Source: a bacterium
Lineage (GTDB): Bacteria > CLD3 > SB21
Direction: 5' to 3'
DNA length: 64,000 nucleotides
NCBI GenBank assembly: GCA_019695335.1
Contig: JAIBAF010000004.1
Span: 38,873 to 102,872 of the forward strand
Shown here piece after piece: positions 16,592-24,976 of this stretch; position 1 is the first letter of the stretch; the number at the start of each line of letters is the position of its first letter. The translations under genes and the position numbers were made by a program. Below the pieces are notes generated by a model. The model was given only the letters and a program-made list of their open reading frames with translations. It did no database searches and was not told where the DNA came from.

Positions 16592-17946
16592 GCAGGTTTT
16601 CCGTTTTCAAAAGAAGCGACGATGATGTATCCTGCGAACGATACTGCTAATGCAAGCAGATAACTTAATTCGAATTCGTAACCGTAACTCGCCACCATCC
16701 ACACAACAACTCCCAGTAACAACGCAGTGATGGCGCTTTTTTCTTTTCCGAACCGCGTAAATACTCCGAACATAGCGACGACAAAAATTCCGGCACTCCC
16801 AAGCGACGAAGCGTCTTTGACTAAATTATAAACGCCTTCCGCGTGCAGAGCTAAAATGTAAGCCAGAATTCCCATACCTACCACGCCCAGGCGGTTATAT
16901 AACAATTTTTGTTTTTCGGCGACACCGGGCTTCATTGATAAAAGAATGTTGTGAGAAAAAAGCGCCGAACAGGACAACAGGGCGCTGTCGACGGTCGACA
17001 AAATGGCCGAAACAATCGCGCCGGCAAACAATACGTACATCCAAGACGGTAAATATTTTTGCGCAATCATCGGAAGCACATGTTCCGGTTCTTCCAAACC
17101 CGGAATCAAATAAAATCCGGCCAAGCCTAGTGTCAACGGAATAATGCCTACAACGAGATACATTCCCGCTGCCAATAGTGTTGAACGTTTTGCGATCTGC
17201 GGTGACCGGCAGGCAATCACGCGCGAGATCAATTCCTGTGCAACGAGCGAACCACAGATCGGAATGGCCCATTCTTCCAGTGACGACCACCACGAGTGGA
17301 CGGTTGCAGAATCGCGAAACACAAAAAGATCAGGTATGGCCGTTACTGTGTCGGAGGTCATTACAATCGGTATCAATATGACTAACCCTGCAATCAGCGC
17401 TACACCTTGTACGACGTCCGTGATAGCATCGGCCAAAAGTCCTCCCATCACGGTGTACACAATCACCACGGCGGCGGCCAATGTGATGGCCATGGTCGCT
17501 GTCAGTTCCGACGAAGCCGATAAAATCATTCCCAGCGCGCGGATCTGCGCCGCGGCCCACAAAAGCGACGTCGGAATCATGATAATGGCCGTCAACCGTT
17601 CTGTGCGCTGCGAAAACCGAATCTTGAAAAGATCGGCGATCGTTGTCAATTTCATTTTCCACAAAGGTACAGCGAGGACCAACGCCATAACAATCAAACA
17701 AACAGCATATCCAAACGGATCGGCTGTCACACCGGCTAAACCAAGTTCATACGCCGCGCCGGCCGTCCCGATGCATGACTCAGCACCAAACCATGTCGCG
17801 AAAATCGAAAAAATCGCCAGACCATAACCAAGACTTCGCCCGGCAAGGAGATAATCCTCTTCGTTTCGAATTTTCTTCGAAACCAGAAAACCAATGATAA
17901 GTTGTACAACTATATAGACGAGTATTCCAGCAAGAGTTGAATTCAT
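16588..17946 (-). CDS. Sodium:solute symporter (SSS family)
   Basis: A 452-residue transporter with about 12-13 membrane helices, of the LeuT-fold SSS family. The first helix (VYIVVQLIIGFLVSKK) is followed by NEEDYLLAGRSLGYGLAIFS and ATWFGAESCIGTAG, which are standard SSS motifs. The central helix region YTVMGGLLADAITDVVQG matches the conserved core. It takes up an organic solute, such as a carboxylate, amino acid or sugar, with Na+; the substrate cannot be inferred. It lies on the strand opposite the kinase and regulator genes that flank it. Its stop overlaps the kinase stop by three bases. A shared 142-base region separates its start from the regulator gene. Regulation by this pair is plausible. 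Confidence 0.93.
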   Translation of the reverse strand: MNSTLAGILVYIVVQLIIGFLVSKKIRNEEDYLLAGRSLGYGLAIFSIFATWFGAESCIGTAGAAYELGLAGVTADPFGYAVCLIVMALVLAVPLWKMKLTTIADLFKIRFSQRTERLTAIIMIPTSLLWAAAQIRALGMILSASSELTATMAITLAAAVVIVYTVMGGLLADAITDVVQGVALIAGLVILIPIVMTSDTVTAIPDLFVFRDSATVHSWWSSLEEWAIPICGSLVAQELISRVIACRSPQIAKRSTLLAAGMYLVVGIIPLTLGLAGFYLIPGLEEPEHVLPMIAQKYLPSWMYVLFAGAIVSAILSTVDSALLSCSALFSHNILLSMKPGVAEKQKLLYNRLGVVGMGILAYILALHAEGVYNLVKDASSLGSAGIFVVAMFGVFTRFGKEKSAITALLLGVVVWMVASYGYEFELSYLLALAVSFAGYIIVASFENGKPA

Positions 17947-18088
17947 GACAAAAGCAATCCGTTAAATGAGCTGAAAGGATACGAATTATAAAACGACGGA
18001 AGAACAATTGCAATAACTGCTTAATGAAAAAGCCGTTGAAACGGTAATGTTCTTTACGTATTATTCAAAACAACCAAATAATTACACA

Positions 18089-18727
18089 ATGATTAAAGTA
18101 GCCGTCGTCGAAGACGACAAAATTATCCGGCAAGGATTACATCTGATTTTAGATTCAACGGAAGGATTCAAATGCGTCGGCGCATATGAACGCTGCGAAG
18201 CTTTGTTGAAAGAATTGAACGTGCGCAAGCCGGAAATCGTTTTGATGGACATTCATTTAGCCGGCGGCATGTCCGGTATTGAAGGCGTAAAAAAAATCAA
18301 AGCAGTCACTCCAAATATTATTGTAATCATGCAAACGGTGTATGAAGAATCTGAAACTATCTTTGATGCATTGTGCGCCGGCGCTTCAGGATATTTACTC
18401 AAGAAAACTTCTCCGGCCCGTATGCTTGAAGCGTTAAAAGAAGCACAGGAAGGCGGCGCGCCAATGTCTCCGTCTATCGCTAAAAAAGTAGTCGATCATT
18501 TTCAACGTCAATCCGTTCCCAGCAACAATGAAGACGCTTCGTTAACCGAACGCGAAAAATCCATACTCAAACTGATGGAATCCGGCAAACCATATAAACT
18601 CATCGCCGACGAATTGTCCATCAGCGTTCCTACGGTGCGATTTCATGTCGGCAATATCTACAAGAAACTCCACGCAACCTCCCAATCTGAAGCCATCTCA
18701 AAAGCTGTCCGCAAAGGTTTGATCTGA
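18089..18727 (+). CDS. NarL/LuxR-type response regulator
   Basis: A 212-residue regulator. The receiver domain spans about 1-120, with acidic pocket EDD at 8-10, phospho-acceptor Asp54 in VLMDIHL, and Lys in LLKKTS. A LuxR-type helix-turn-helix at about 148-205 follows (SLTEREKSILKLMESG, then ISVPTVRFHVGNIYKKLH). I chose the ATG at 18089 because the receiver begins there; the 14 residues upstream look non-homologous. No evident ribosome-binding site. The HisKA_3 kinase at 13736-16591 is the natural partner, as NarL-type kinases pair with LuxR-type regulators. A strong terminator follows. Confidence 0.93.
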   Translation: MIKVAVVEDDKIIRQGLHLILDSTEGFKCVGAYERCEALLKELNVRKPEIVLMDIHLAGGMSGIEGVKKIKAVTPNIIVIMQTVYEESETIFDALCAGASGYLLKKTSPARMLEALKEAQEGGAPMSPSIAKKVVDHFQRQSVPSNNEDASLTEREKSILKLMESGKPYKLIADELSISVPTVRFHVGNIYKKLHATSQSEAISKAVRKGLI

Positions 18728-18752
18728 AGCGACCCGCCTTTGGTCTTTTTTT

Positions 18753-18786
18753 AAACCACCTATCACTTGTGATAGGTGGTTTTTTT
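18753..18786 (+). terminator. Rho-independent terminator after the response regulator
   Basis: A 12-bp perfect stem (18755-18766 with 18769-18780) is followed by six T. It lies 27 bases downstream of the regulator stop. Confidence 0.9.
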
Positions 18787-18865
18787 GTTTCCGGCCTTTT
18801 TTTATCGATTGCGATAGTTGTTGAGATAAGACGTTTACAAGATATTGAGATCAGTTCTTTGACCC

Positions 18866-19414
18866 ATGAACCTTCACATGAAAGCCTCGGTTATGAAATT
18901 TACATTGGCATTCACACTTCAACTACTGTTGTCCGTCAGTTGTAATATCAAAGATGAGCCGCAGGCATTAGCTGATTACAAACCTGAAACGATCCGGACA
19001 GAAATTGCAATACAATCGGATCTTTCATATAACCGTTTCTCAGTAACTGAATTGTCTGTCACCGATTGCTACTTTATCAAAAATACAGACGCTAATTATT
19101 CGATTGCGATCATCAATTACGATCCTTCCATTGACGCACCTTACCGGCAAAAAATGCTGGCGGATGAAATAAAAGTTAATATCGACCTTTATTGTGCCGA
19201 TGCGCCAATAGCGCGAGGAGTTTATTGGTGCTCAAAAAAATCAGCTAAGAGCCTCTCGGCAACGATTTATAACAGTCATGGTTCGATTGACCTTCACGAC
19301 CATGAAAGCGGAAAAGTTGAAATCACTTATTTCGACGGAAGAATTCTGCAAGGCCGGATCGATATTGACGACGGCATGACTTCTATTAAAGGAATTTTCT
19401 CAACACGATCATAA
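18866..19414 (+). CDS. Putative lipoprotein, unknown function
   Basis: A protein of up to 182 residues with a signal peptide ending LLLSVSC, so a lipidated Cys is likely. The mature part is beta-rich, with two cysteines in DLYCADAPIARGVYWCSK that could form a disulfide. A later stretch SGKVEITYFDGRILQGRID looks like strands. Three in-frame ATGs occur within 27 bases (18866, 18878, 18893). The last opens most cleanly into a signal peptide (MKFTLAFTLQLLL), but no ribosome-binding site decides. No recognised family. It is followed after 28 bases by the large secreted protein gene and may be its partner. Confidence 0.6.
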   Translation: MNLHMKASVMKFTLAFTLQLLLSVSCNIKDEPQALADYKPETIRTEIAIQSDLSYNRFSVTELSVTDCYFIKNTDANYSIAIINYDPSIDAPYRQKMLADEIKVNIDLYCADAPIARGVYWCSKKSAKSLSATIYNSHGSIDLHDHESGKVEITYFDGRILQGRIDIDDGMTSIKGIFSTRS

Positions 19415-19442
19415 TCACTTTAACTTAAATGAAGGAGGAAGT

Positions 19443-21416
19443 ATGAAACGGAAGATTAATTTAGCGTGGCTGGTAATCATCACCTTAGCCGCATCCATGG
19501 CTGTCGGCAACAGCTATTCTCAGATCGATTTAAAAAAACTGAAAGGCAAAGACAAATCCAAAAAGGAAACGAATGACAAACAGAAATCTGCATCACAGGA
19601 TGGACGGGCTTCGAACAATGATTCCAAAAAATCCGGCGGTTCCAACAACGTTGCTTTAAATAATGCTGTCAAAGCGCTGCAAAATGATTTTATGGCGCTC
19701 GATGAATTGAGCCGTGCGCCTCAGTGGGATGATTATAACTGGGATTACAAGGCTCAGAAATATTTAAAACAAATTCCGGATCGTATCGGTAAGGTTCGCG
19801 AACTCGAAGCCAATCATGCCGATCTGCCTAAGTACGAAGATTTGCAGAAACGTTTTCAGGCCTGGTATGATACGAAAGGCGGCAACGCAGCTAACGCCGA
19901 TGCGGCTGGCTCAATGCTAGCTTATTACAAAGGAAAAGCACAACTTTTGACTAATGCCCCTGCATCTATTGTTGCTGAATTTATGATCCCGCAATTGTCC
20001 GGAGATAACCTGCAACCGAGTGAAACCATCAATATCCTTTCAGCGATGGATTACCCGTCAATGGCCGACCGTATGAAAACCGACAGGGAAAAATTTCCTA
20101 AATATTTTTATGCATTGAAAAATCGTTTACAAAAACCCGCCAAAGGCCAGGAATTGAAAGATGGAAAAGAAATTGGTGTTACCACGAAAGACGATGAACA
20201 AATCAATTCGTCGATCAACAGCATTCTGTTGTGGCGTGATAAAATGGAAGCCGCCCAAGGTGAATTGGCAAAAGGCGTTTCCATCTGTATTGCCAAAGGC
20301 GACGAAGTCACCTATTCCAACGATGTAAAAATGGCGTACTATGAATCGGCCAGCTTGATGGCGCGTTCATTCAAATCGATGTTTCCCGATAATTCCGTTT
20401 TCGAAGACTTGACGCGCGAAGCCGATAATGCTTTGGATCGTGTCATGACAAATTTCGCCCACCTTTTCACCAGTGATTTTCATAAAAAAAATATCAAAAA
20501 AATTATCGCATTTAAAAATCCTCAGGTCGTTGGAAAAGAAAACCCTGCAGACGTTATCACGGAAATTGTTCCGGGCCAGCCGTTTTATATGATCGCTTAT
20601 TTTCGTCAAACAATTAAGGAATTAGGAGCGACCAAAAATGATCCGGACCTTGGCTACAGCGTCGCGACCTTACCCACGGCATTTTTTAAGGACGCAACCG
20701 ATCAGTCTTCTTCCTCCAGCATTCGCCTGTACAACATTGGCGGAAAAGATCAGGAGATTATGAAGAAAGCGTATATCATATATGATTTGCTCCCCGATCC
20801 GGATCAAACAAATTATAAAAGCCATCTTCAATACCTGCCGGCTTTGCATTTCACCAAGTGGCTTCTGTCATTAACTCCCGGCCGTCATGATATTTTATTC
20901 GGCCTCGACGCCGACGGATACAATGATCGTTTTGCGGCTACAATTCAGTTTAGCATCAATTTAGACAGTAAAAGCAAGGAAGCGCTTAAAGCTTATTATG
21001 AAAAACTTTGGGCGAAAAAGCTGTCGGCAGTTGTTTTTCCGGATCAATATGGATCGACCGATCAACAAAATGAGATTCCTAACCGCGATGCGTTATCGAA
21101 ATACGGCAAATTGCTCAAGCTTACCTGTAAACAAACCGGTCAGGTCATGAAGCCGTGGCCTAATGAAAATCAGGTTGATAATTATGTCGGTACGGGATTT
21201 GGCTTATTTGAAAGAACGGACGGCAAATATGAAATTATAGGTTTGTCTTTCTTACGCAAGCCTTCTGAAAGTCAATTCCGCTGGACCGCTTTAGGCGGAA
21301 TACCCGATGATTACGCTTTGAATGCTTCCGGTTATCAGATCAAACCGGCATTGCTTAGTTTCGGCTATGAAATACCTAAAGAAAATATCGGTAAATCGGG
21401 TAATTGGAAGCAATAG
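19443..21416 (+). CDS. Large secreted protein of unknown function
   Basis: A 657-residue protein with a signal peptide of about 27 residues (ending SYSQ). A charged low-complexity linker rich in Lys, Ser, Asn and Asp spans about 30-75. The mature part starts with probable helices (about 75-330). It continues into a beta-containing region (GQPFYMIAYFRQTIKELG, LPALHFTKWLLSLTPGRHD, SINLDSKSKEALKAYYEKLW) reminiscent of carbohydrate- or ligand-binding sandwich folds. I recognise no family or catalytic motif. AAGGAGGAAGT just before the ATG is a very strong ribosome-binding site, which suggests high expression. A terminator follows. Confidence 0.7.
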   Translation: MKRKINLAWLVIITLAASMAVGNSYSQIDLKKLKGKDKSKKETNDKQKSASQDGRASNNDSKKSGGSNNVALNNAVKALQNDFMALDELSRAPQWDDYNWDYKAQKYLKQIPDRIGKVRELEANHADLPKYEDLQKRFQAWYDTKGGNAANADAAGSMLAYYKGKAQLLTNAPASIVAEFMIPQLSGDNLQPSETINILSAMDYPSMADRMKTDREKFPKYFYALKNRLQKPAKGQELKDGKEIGVTTKDDEQINSSINSILLWRDKMEAAQGELAKGVSICIAKGDEVTYSNDVKMAYYESASLMARSFKSMFPDNSVFEDLTREADNALDRVMTNFAHLFTSDFHKKNIKKIIAFKNPQVVGKENPADVITEIVPGQPFYMIAYFRQTIKELGATKNDPDLGYSVATLPTAFFKDATDQSSSSSIRLYNIGGKDQEIMKKAYIIYDLLPDPDQTNYKSHLQYLPALHFTKWLLSLTPGRHDILFGLDADGYNDRFAATIQFSINLDSKSKEALKAYYEKLWAKKLSAVVFPDQYGSTDQQNEIPNRDALSKYGKLLKLTCKQTGQVMKPWPNENQVDNYVGTGFGLFERTDGKYEIIGLSFLRKPSESQFRWTALGGIPDDYALNASGYQIKPALLSFGYEIPKENIGKSGNWKQ

Positions 21417-21430
21417 ATTCTTAATAAACT

Positions 21431-21475
21431 GGTAAACCGGAAATGATGTTTCCGGTTTACCTTTCTATTATTTTG
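21431..21475 (+). terminator. Rho-independent terminator
   Basis: Perfect 13-bp stem (21431-21443 with 21449-21461) and 5-base loop, followed by a T-rich tail. It ends the transcript of the large secreted protein. Confidence 0.85.
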
Positions 21476-21487
21476 ATACTCAAATTT

Positions 21488-21583
21488 ATGAACGACCAAA
21501 CAGATCAAATAAACTGGCGCATTTTAATTTTCCTTTTGATCTCATTATTTTTACTGATTGTTGCGCATATCATTTTAAAGTGA
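21488..21583 (+). CDS. Possible 31-residue single-span membrane peptide
   Basis: A short frame from ATG 21488 to TGA 21581-21583. It encodes a polar head (MNDQTDQINW), one hydrophobic helix (ILIFLLISLFLLIVAHIIL) and a final Lys. The composition is that of a genuine membrane microprotein rather than random sequence. It lies between a terminator and the next gene, 10 bases before that gene's start. No clear Shine-Dalgarno is present, which lowers confidence. If real, it would be the first gene of the 21594-23438 transcript and might anchor or regulate the two soluble proteins encoded after it. Confidence 0.4.
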   Translation: MNDQTDQINWRILIFLLISLFLLIVAHIILK

Positions 21584-21593
21584 GACGATTCCT

Positions 21594-22268
21594 ATGGAAC
21601 AACGCCATCGTGAATATACCGACTATTACGAAGCACGAATGAATCGGTACTTGAACATCCCGATGTACCAAAATTCGTACGAAGCCGAAAAAGCTTTATT
21701 TCAGGCAATTAGTGAAGTAGAAAAATTGGAAGATTTTCGTGCAGTTTTAGAAAAAAACCAACTTAATATTCGCGTCGCGATTGCAAAAGTAAAAGACACT
21801 GAAAAAGCACGATTGGAATTTTACGATCAAATTCATGAAACGGTTCGTGCTAAAAGTTCAGAACGCATTTTACAGGCCATCGATAACATTCAATCGCCTG
21901 AAGAACTGACAAGGATGGTTTTGGATATTGAAACGGAAAACAATCTTTTTATCACTGTCGATTTATTCGCCGATTGTTTTTATTCCGATTTTAAAATTTT
22001 AGAAGAAATCGAAGTTGCGGAATCGATTGTCGGCGACATCCCGCAAGAGTGGCGTCAGGAAGAATCGGACCGTGTTCATATGTTACGCAAGTCGGGCAGA
22101 ACCGATTACGAACAACGGATTGTACCGGGTTATCGGCAATACCAACCGGATTGGAAAATAAATTATGCTTTGATCGGCGAAAAACGTCATCGCCGTAAAA
22201 TTCCTTTCCCCGAAGAAGTAGTTCAAAAACGAATCAAGCAGCATCAACGTTACACCGGTATGGAGTAA
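21594..22268 (+). CDS. Soluble helical protein, unknown function
   Basis: A 224-residue protein without signal peptide or membrane segment. It is strongly charged and predicted mostly helical (RHREYTDYYEARMNRYLN, EAEKALFQAISEVEKLEDF, KVKDTEKARLEFYDQIHE). A basic C-terminus (EKRHRRKIPFPEEVVQKRI) follows. The Glu/Arg/Lys-rich helices resemble coiled-coil or structural proteins. No known domain. Three bases separate its stop from the next gene, whose ribosome-binding site lies in this gene's end, so the two are translationally linked and probably work together. Confidence 0.65.
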   Translation: MEQRHREYTDYYEARMNRYLNIPMYQNSYEAEKALFQAISEVEKLEDFRAVLEKNQLNIRVAIAKVKDTEKARLEFYDQIHETVRAKSSERILQAIDNIQSPEELTRMVLDIETENNLFITVDLFADCFYSDFKILEEIEVAESIVGDIPQEWRQEESDRVHMLRKSGRTDYEQRIVPGYRQYQPDWKINYALIGEKRHRRKIPFPEEVVQKRIKQHQRYTGME

Positions 22269-22271
22269 ATT

Positions 22272-23438
22272 ATGCCAATCAATCAAATGATTATCGATAG
22301 CATGCTTGGAACCTTCAGAACGATGGCTCAAGACTGTCGCGACAAAAAAATGTCGGGACCTTCCTTCGAGATGATGTTGGCCGAACTGGAAAAAATGGAA
22401 TCACTCGGTCGTGAAATGGACGACTTGAACGCCTATAGCGCAAAAATGGCAACGGAAGGTCATTTTGCAAATTTCAGTCAATATTATTCGCAATGCCTTT
22501 CTGAGGCCGCTAAACAATCGCTAACCAATAATGACGATACGGATGATTTGTATTTAAAGCAGACGATTGATGCTTATGAAAAAACGCTGGTGTCGTATCA
22601 TGATACACAGAATTCTTCGTTAAAACCTTCGGACGTTCGCTCGTTAAGCGGTGTTTTACAATCGATCATTGATCTAGGGCGATCGGGTATTTCGTATCCT
22701 GTATTCCTCCGCACGCTGATCGAAAAAGGTATGGACAAAGCCATGGAAGGTACCGTGATACTTCGCGATAACCTGGTCACCGAAGTGAATTGGGCAAAAT
22801 CCAGAAATCATCCGGTCGAAATTCAAATGCGTGAAGAAATTCTTTCAACTTTCGATGCGATGGCCAACACTTCGCCCTTCGGCATCCCGGATTCATTTGA
22901 ATTCGGATTACGGAGGAACAAGATCGAATGGGATTTTGCACCGCGGATTACAGAATGGAAAGCCATTCAGGAACGATGGGAAATTCTGATCGATTTAGTC
23001 AATGATTGGTTAGACGCTTTCACATCGTTTGCGTCTGCTGATGATCGGTGGGTATCCGCGGCCGGTATTTCAGTAACTCAAAAAAATATTCGGAGAACTC
23101 AAGAACTAGTGCCGTTTCGATTACGCGAGCGACTCAGAATCTTCAATGAATCGTTTGGTCTTGAATGGAATGATATTTTTGAACATATAACCTTCAAAAC
23201 GGCGTGGACCAATGTCGATGTATTTTTGTCACAGGAAAAGCTTGAATTGATCAAACGCGCCGTGATCCAATGTTTACCCGGCGGACACCCTACAGATGAT
23301 TTGGTCAAACAAGCCGAGTCGCTCCGTAAAACTCATCGGGATTTTCGCTTTGATGAGAAAAACGTAATGAGTAAAAAATTAAAAGAGGAATATAATAATT
23401 ACTTCGGTAAAGGCGCTTACGAGAAAGATTTCAGATAA
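22272..23438 (+). CDS. Soluble helical protein, unknown function
   Basis: A 388-residue cytoplasmic protein with no recognised family. It is predicted almost entirely helical and acidic. The N-terminal part (about 1-130) has several amphipathic helices (FEMMLAELEKMESLGREMDD). The C-terminal part has further helices with conserved-looking aromatic residues (ERWEILIDLVNDWLDAFTS). GGAG six bases before the ATG marks the start. It shares a transcript with the 224-residue protein and converges on the small membrane protein gene, with four bases between stops. Its function is unknown. Confidence 0.65.
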   Translation: MPINQMIIDSMLGTFRTMAQDCRDKKMSGPSFEMMLAELEKMESLGREMDDLNAYSAKMATEGHFANFSQYYSQCLSEAAKQSLTNNDDTDDLYLKQTIDAYEKTLVSYHDTQNSSLKPSDVRSLSGVLQSIIDLGRSGISYPVFLRTLIEKGMDKAMEGTVILRDNLVTEVNWAKSRNHPVEIQMREEILSTFDAMANTSPFGIPDSFEFGLRRNKIEWDFAPRITEWKAIQERWEILIDLVNDWLDAFTSFASADDRWVSAAGISVTQKNIRRTQELVPFRLRERLRIFNESFGLEWNDIFEHITFKTAWTNVDVFLSQEKLELIKRAVIQCLPGGHPTDDLVKQAESLRKTHRDFRFDEKNVMSKKLKEEYNNYFGKGAYEKDFR

Positions 23439-23442
23439 AAAC

Positions 23443-23655
23443 TCATTTATTCATTTTATGTAATACGGCGATCCATATTTGCGGAATATATCCGCCGATC
23501 AATATCAGGAAAAGACCAATGAGCGTCCATTTTGTAAAAATGGAACCGGTAAACCTGTCTAACCCAACACTTAATACGCTCAAATACCATCCGATAACCA
23601 TCATACCCAAGCCGATAACTTGAGGTATAATTCGGCGTACTAATTTCTCTAACAT
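23443..23655 (-). CDS. Small two-span membrane protein, unknown function
   Basis: A 70-residue protein with two hydrophobic helices, at about 9-30 and 42-63. A basic N-terminus (LVRRIIP) and C-terminus (HKMNK) suggest both ends are cytoplasmic. An excellent AGGAGG stands about 7 bases before the ATG. It is the last gene of a leftward group with the hydrolase and zinc-ribbon genes (39-base gap). No family recognised. Confidence 0.7.
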   Translation of the reverse strand: MLEKLVRRIIPQVIGLGMMVIGWYLSVLSVGLDRFTGSIFTKWTLIGLFLILIGGYIPQIWIAVLHKMNK

Positions 23656-23694
23656 GCTTTCCTCCTCTTTTTCAGCAGTTTTTAAAAGGCCGGA

Positions 23695-23910
23695 TCAGAA
23701 TGTTGCTTCAATAGAAATGTCCGGAAAACGTTGTTGAACTTCTTTAGCCGGTTCTTTCGACATGCGCTGGGTTTCGTGAACCACTTCACCTTCACAACAC
23801 CGGACCATAACATTTTTGCAATGTACGCATTGATAATGCCCGTGTACAAAAACAAAACCGGCACTGGCGCGGCAGAATGGACAGATCGTTTGGGTCAAAG
23901 ACGATTTCAT
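23695..23910 (-). CDS. Small zinc-ribbon protein
   Basis: A 71-residue cytoplasmic protein with two CxxC knuckles, CPFC at 10-13 and CVHC at 28-31, plus Cys38-Cys39. This is the pattern of a zinc ribbon that could bind nucleic acid or another protein. The C-terminal 30 residues are charged and probably helical. Its ATG overlaps the stop of the upstream hydrolase gene by four bases (ATGA), so translation is coupled. The specific role is unknown. Confidence 0.72.
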   Translation of the reverse strand: MKSSLTQTICPFCRASAGFVFVHGHYQCVHCKNVMVRCCEGEVVHETQRMSKEPAKEVQQRFPDISIEATF

Positions 23911-24896
23911 GGTTTTAAATGTTGATCAAAGAACGCCGCCGTTCGCTGCATGACCAAAGGCCATGCATTAATAAATTCGTGCGGCTCTTTCGGATACTCG
24001 TAAAATGTAACATCTTTTTGTCGTATTTTCAACGAGTCTGTTAATTTTTGTGACCATTCGAGAGGACACGATTCATCGGATGTTCCGTGATGGATCATTA
24101 TCGGCGCTTCTACGGCATTCAAGTACGTCATCGGCGATATACGATTCCAAAAATCCGGATTTTCCTCCGGACGGCCATACTGACGGATGATGCTGTCTCC
24201 TTCTGAGCTTCGAACCGACCATCGGTAGAAATTATCGCGAACGTCGGCGCTGACGGAGCCAAAGAGTACGAATGCCTTAACAAGTTTCGGCTGCGCTACC
24301 ATAACGTTCAGGCATATACCGCCGCCCATCGAATGGCCAAACATGCCGATACGTTCTTTATCAAAAAATTTGTAGTCAGAATTTTTAACGGCAACCACGG
24401 CATTGATCACATCTTCAACATACCCTAATCGAAATCGTACACCGTTGGTCGTATCTTTGTCGGAATCGGCATGATTGCGGTAATCGGGATGTATGACGAC
24501 GTAACCATGTTTGGCGAGATAATCCTGCTCGCGTTTAAGTCCGCGGCCGTTAGTATACATTTTAGGCGGGATATATCCATGGTTCAAAATTAAAACGGGG
24601 AAAGGGCCTTTTCCTTTCGGAACGTTCATGATACCCGAAATTTTTAGATCCCCGCTGCGATAAGTAATATAATAACGCGTGTAAGACGGTTGATCGTCCA
24701 GGATTTTCCCTGTCTTAAGATCACCACCCGAAAATTCTTTTTTTGAAAAATATGGTAGAGAAACTGTATCAACCCATTTTTTTTCTTCAGCTATGGCGGA
24801 ATGAAAATCGGTTTTTGGCGCTTCATCGTCCTTGACCCAATAGCCAAGAATCCCCAATCCTACAACAAATGCAAAGATCATTGCAGCTTTTTGCAT
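23907..24896 (-). CDS. Alpha/beta hydrolase of the prolyl-oligopeptidase/DAP2 type
   Basis: A 329-residue serine hydrolase. The nucleophile is Ser189 in MFGHSMGGG, the acid is probably Asp274 in HHGTSDESCP, and the base is His306 in YPKEPHEF. The oxyanion-hole segment is LILNHGYIPP. The N-terminus (about 1-20) is a hydrophobic helix acting as signal or anchor, so the enzyme faces the periplasm. The S9 peptidase-like core without a propeller suggests an esterase or peptidase acting on small substrates. It overlaps the zinc-ribbon gene by four bases. It starts 81 bases after the barrel gene's stop. Confidence 0.88.
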   Translation of the reverse strand: MQKAAMIFAFVVGLGILGYWVKDDEAPKTDFHSAIAEEKKWVDTVSLPYFSKKEFSGGDLKTGKILDDQPSYTRYYITYRSGDLKISGIMNVPKGKGPFPVLILNHGYIPPKMYTNGRGLKREQDYLAKHGYVVIHPDYRNHADSDKDTTNGVRFRLGYVEDVINAVVAVKNSDYKFFDKERIGMFGHSMGGGICLNVMVAQPKLVKAFVLFGSVSADVRDNFYRWSVRSSEGDSIIRQYGRPEENPDFWNRISPMTYLNAVEAPIMIHHGTSDESCPLEWSQKLTDSLKIRQKDVTFYEYPKEPHEFINAWPLVMQRTAAFFDQHLKP

Positions 24897-24976
24897 ACTA
24901 CTTCCTTTGAATTTTATAAATCGGATTGGTCAGATATTACGCAATACAGGCTTGAAGAGTTCCGCCGATTGGCGCC

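Noticed and set aside
17144..17827. Long open frame on the plus strand, antisense to the symporter gene
   Set aside because: It is the mirror of a well-supported membrane-transporter gene, with low-complexity composition and no ribosome-binding site.
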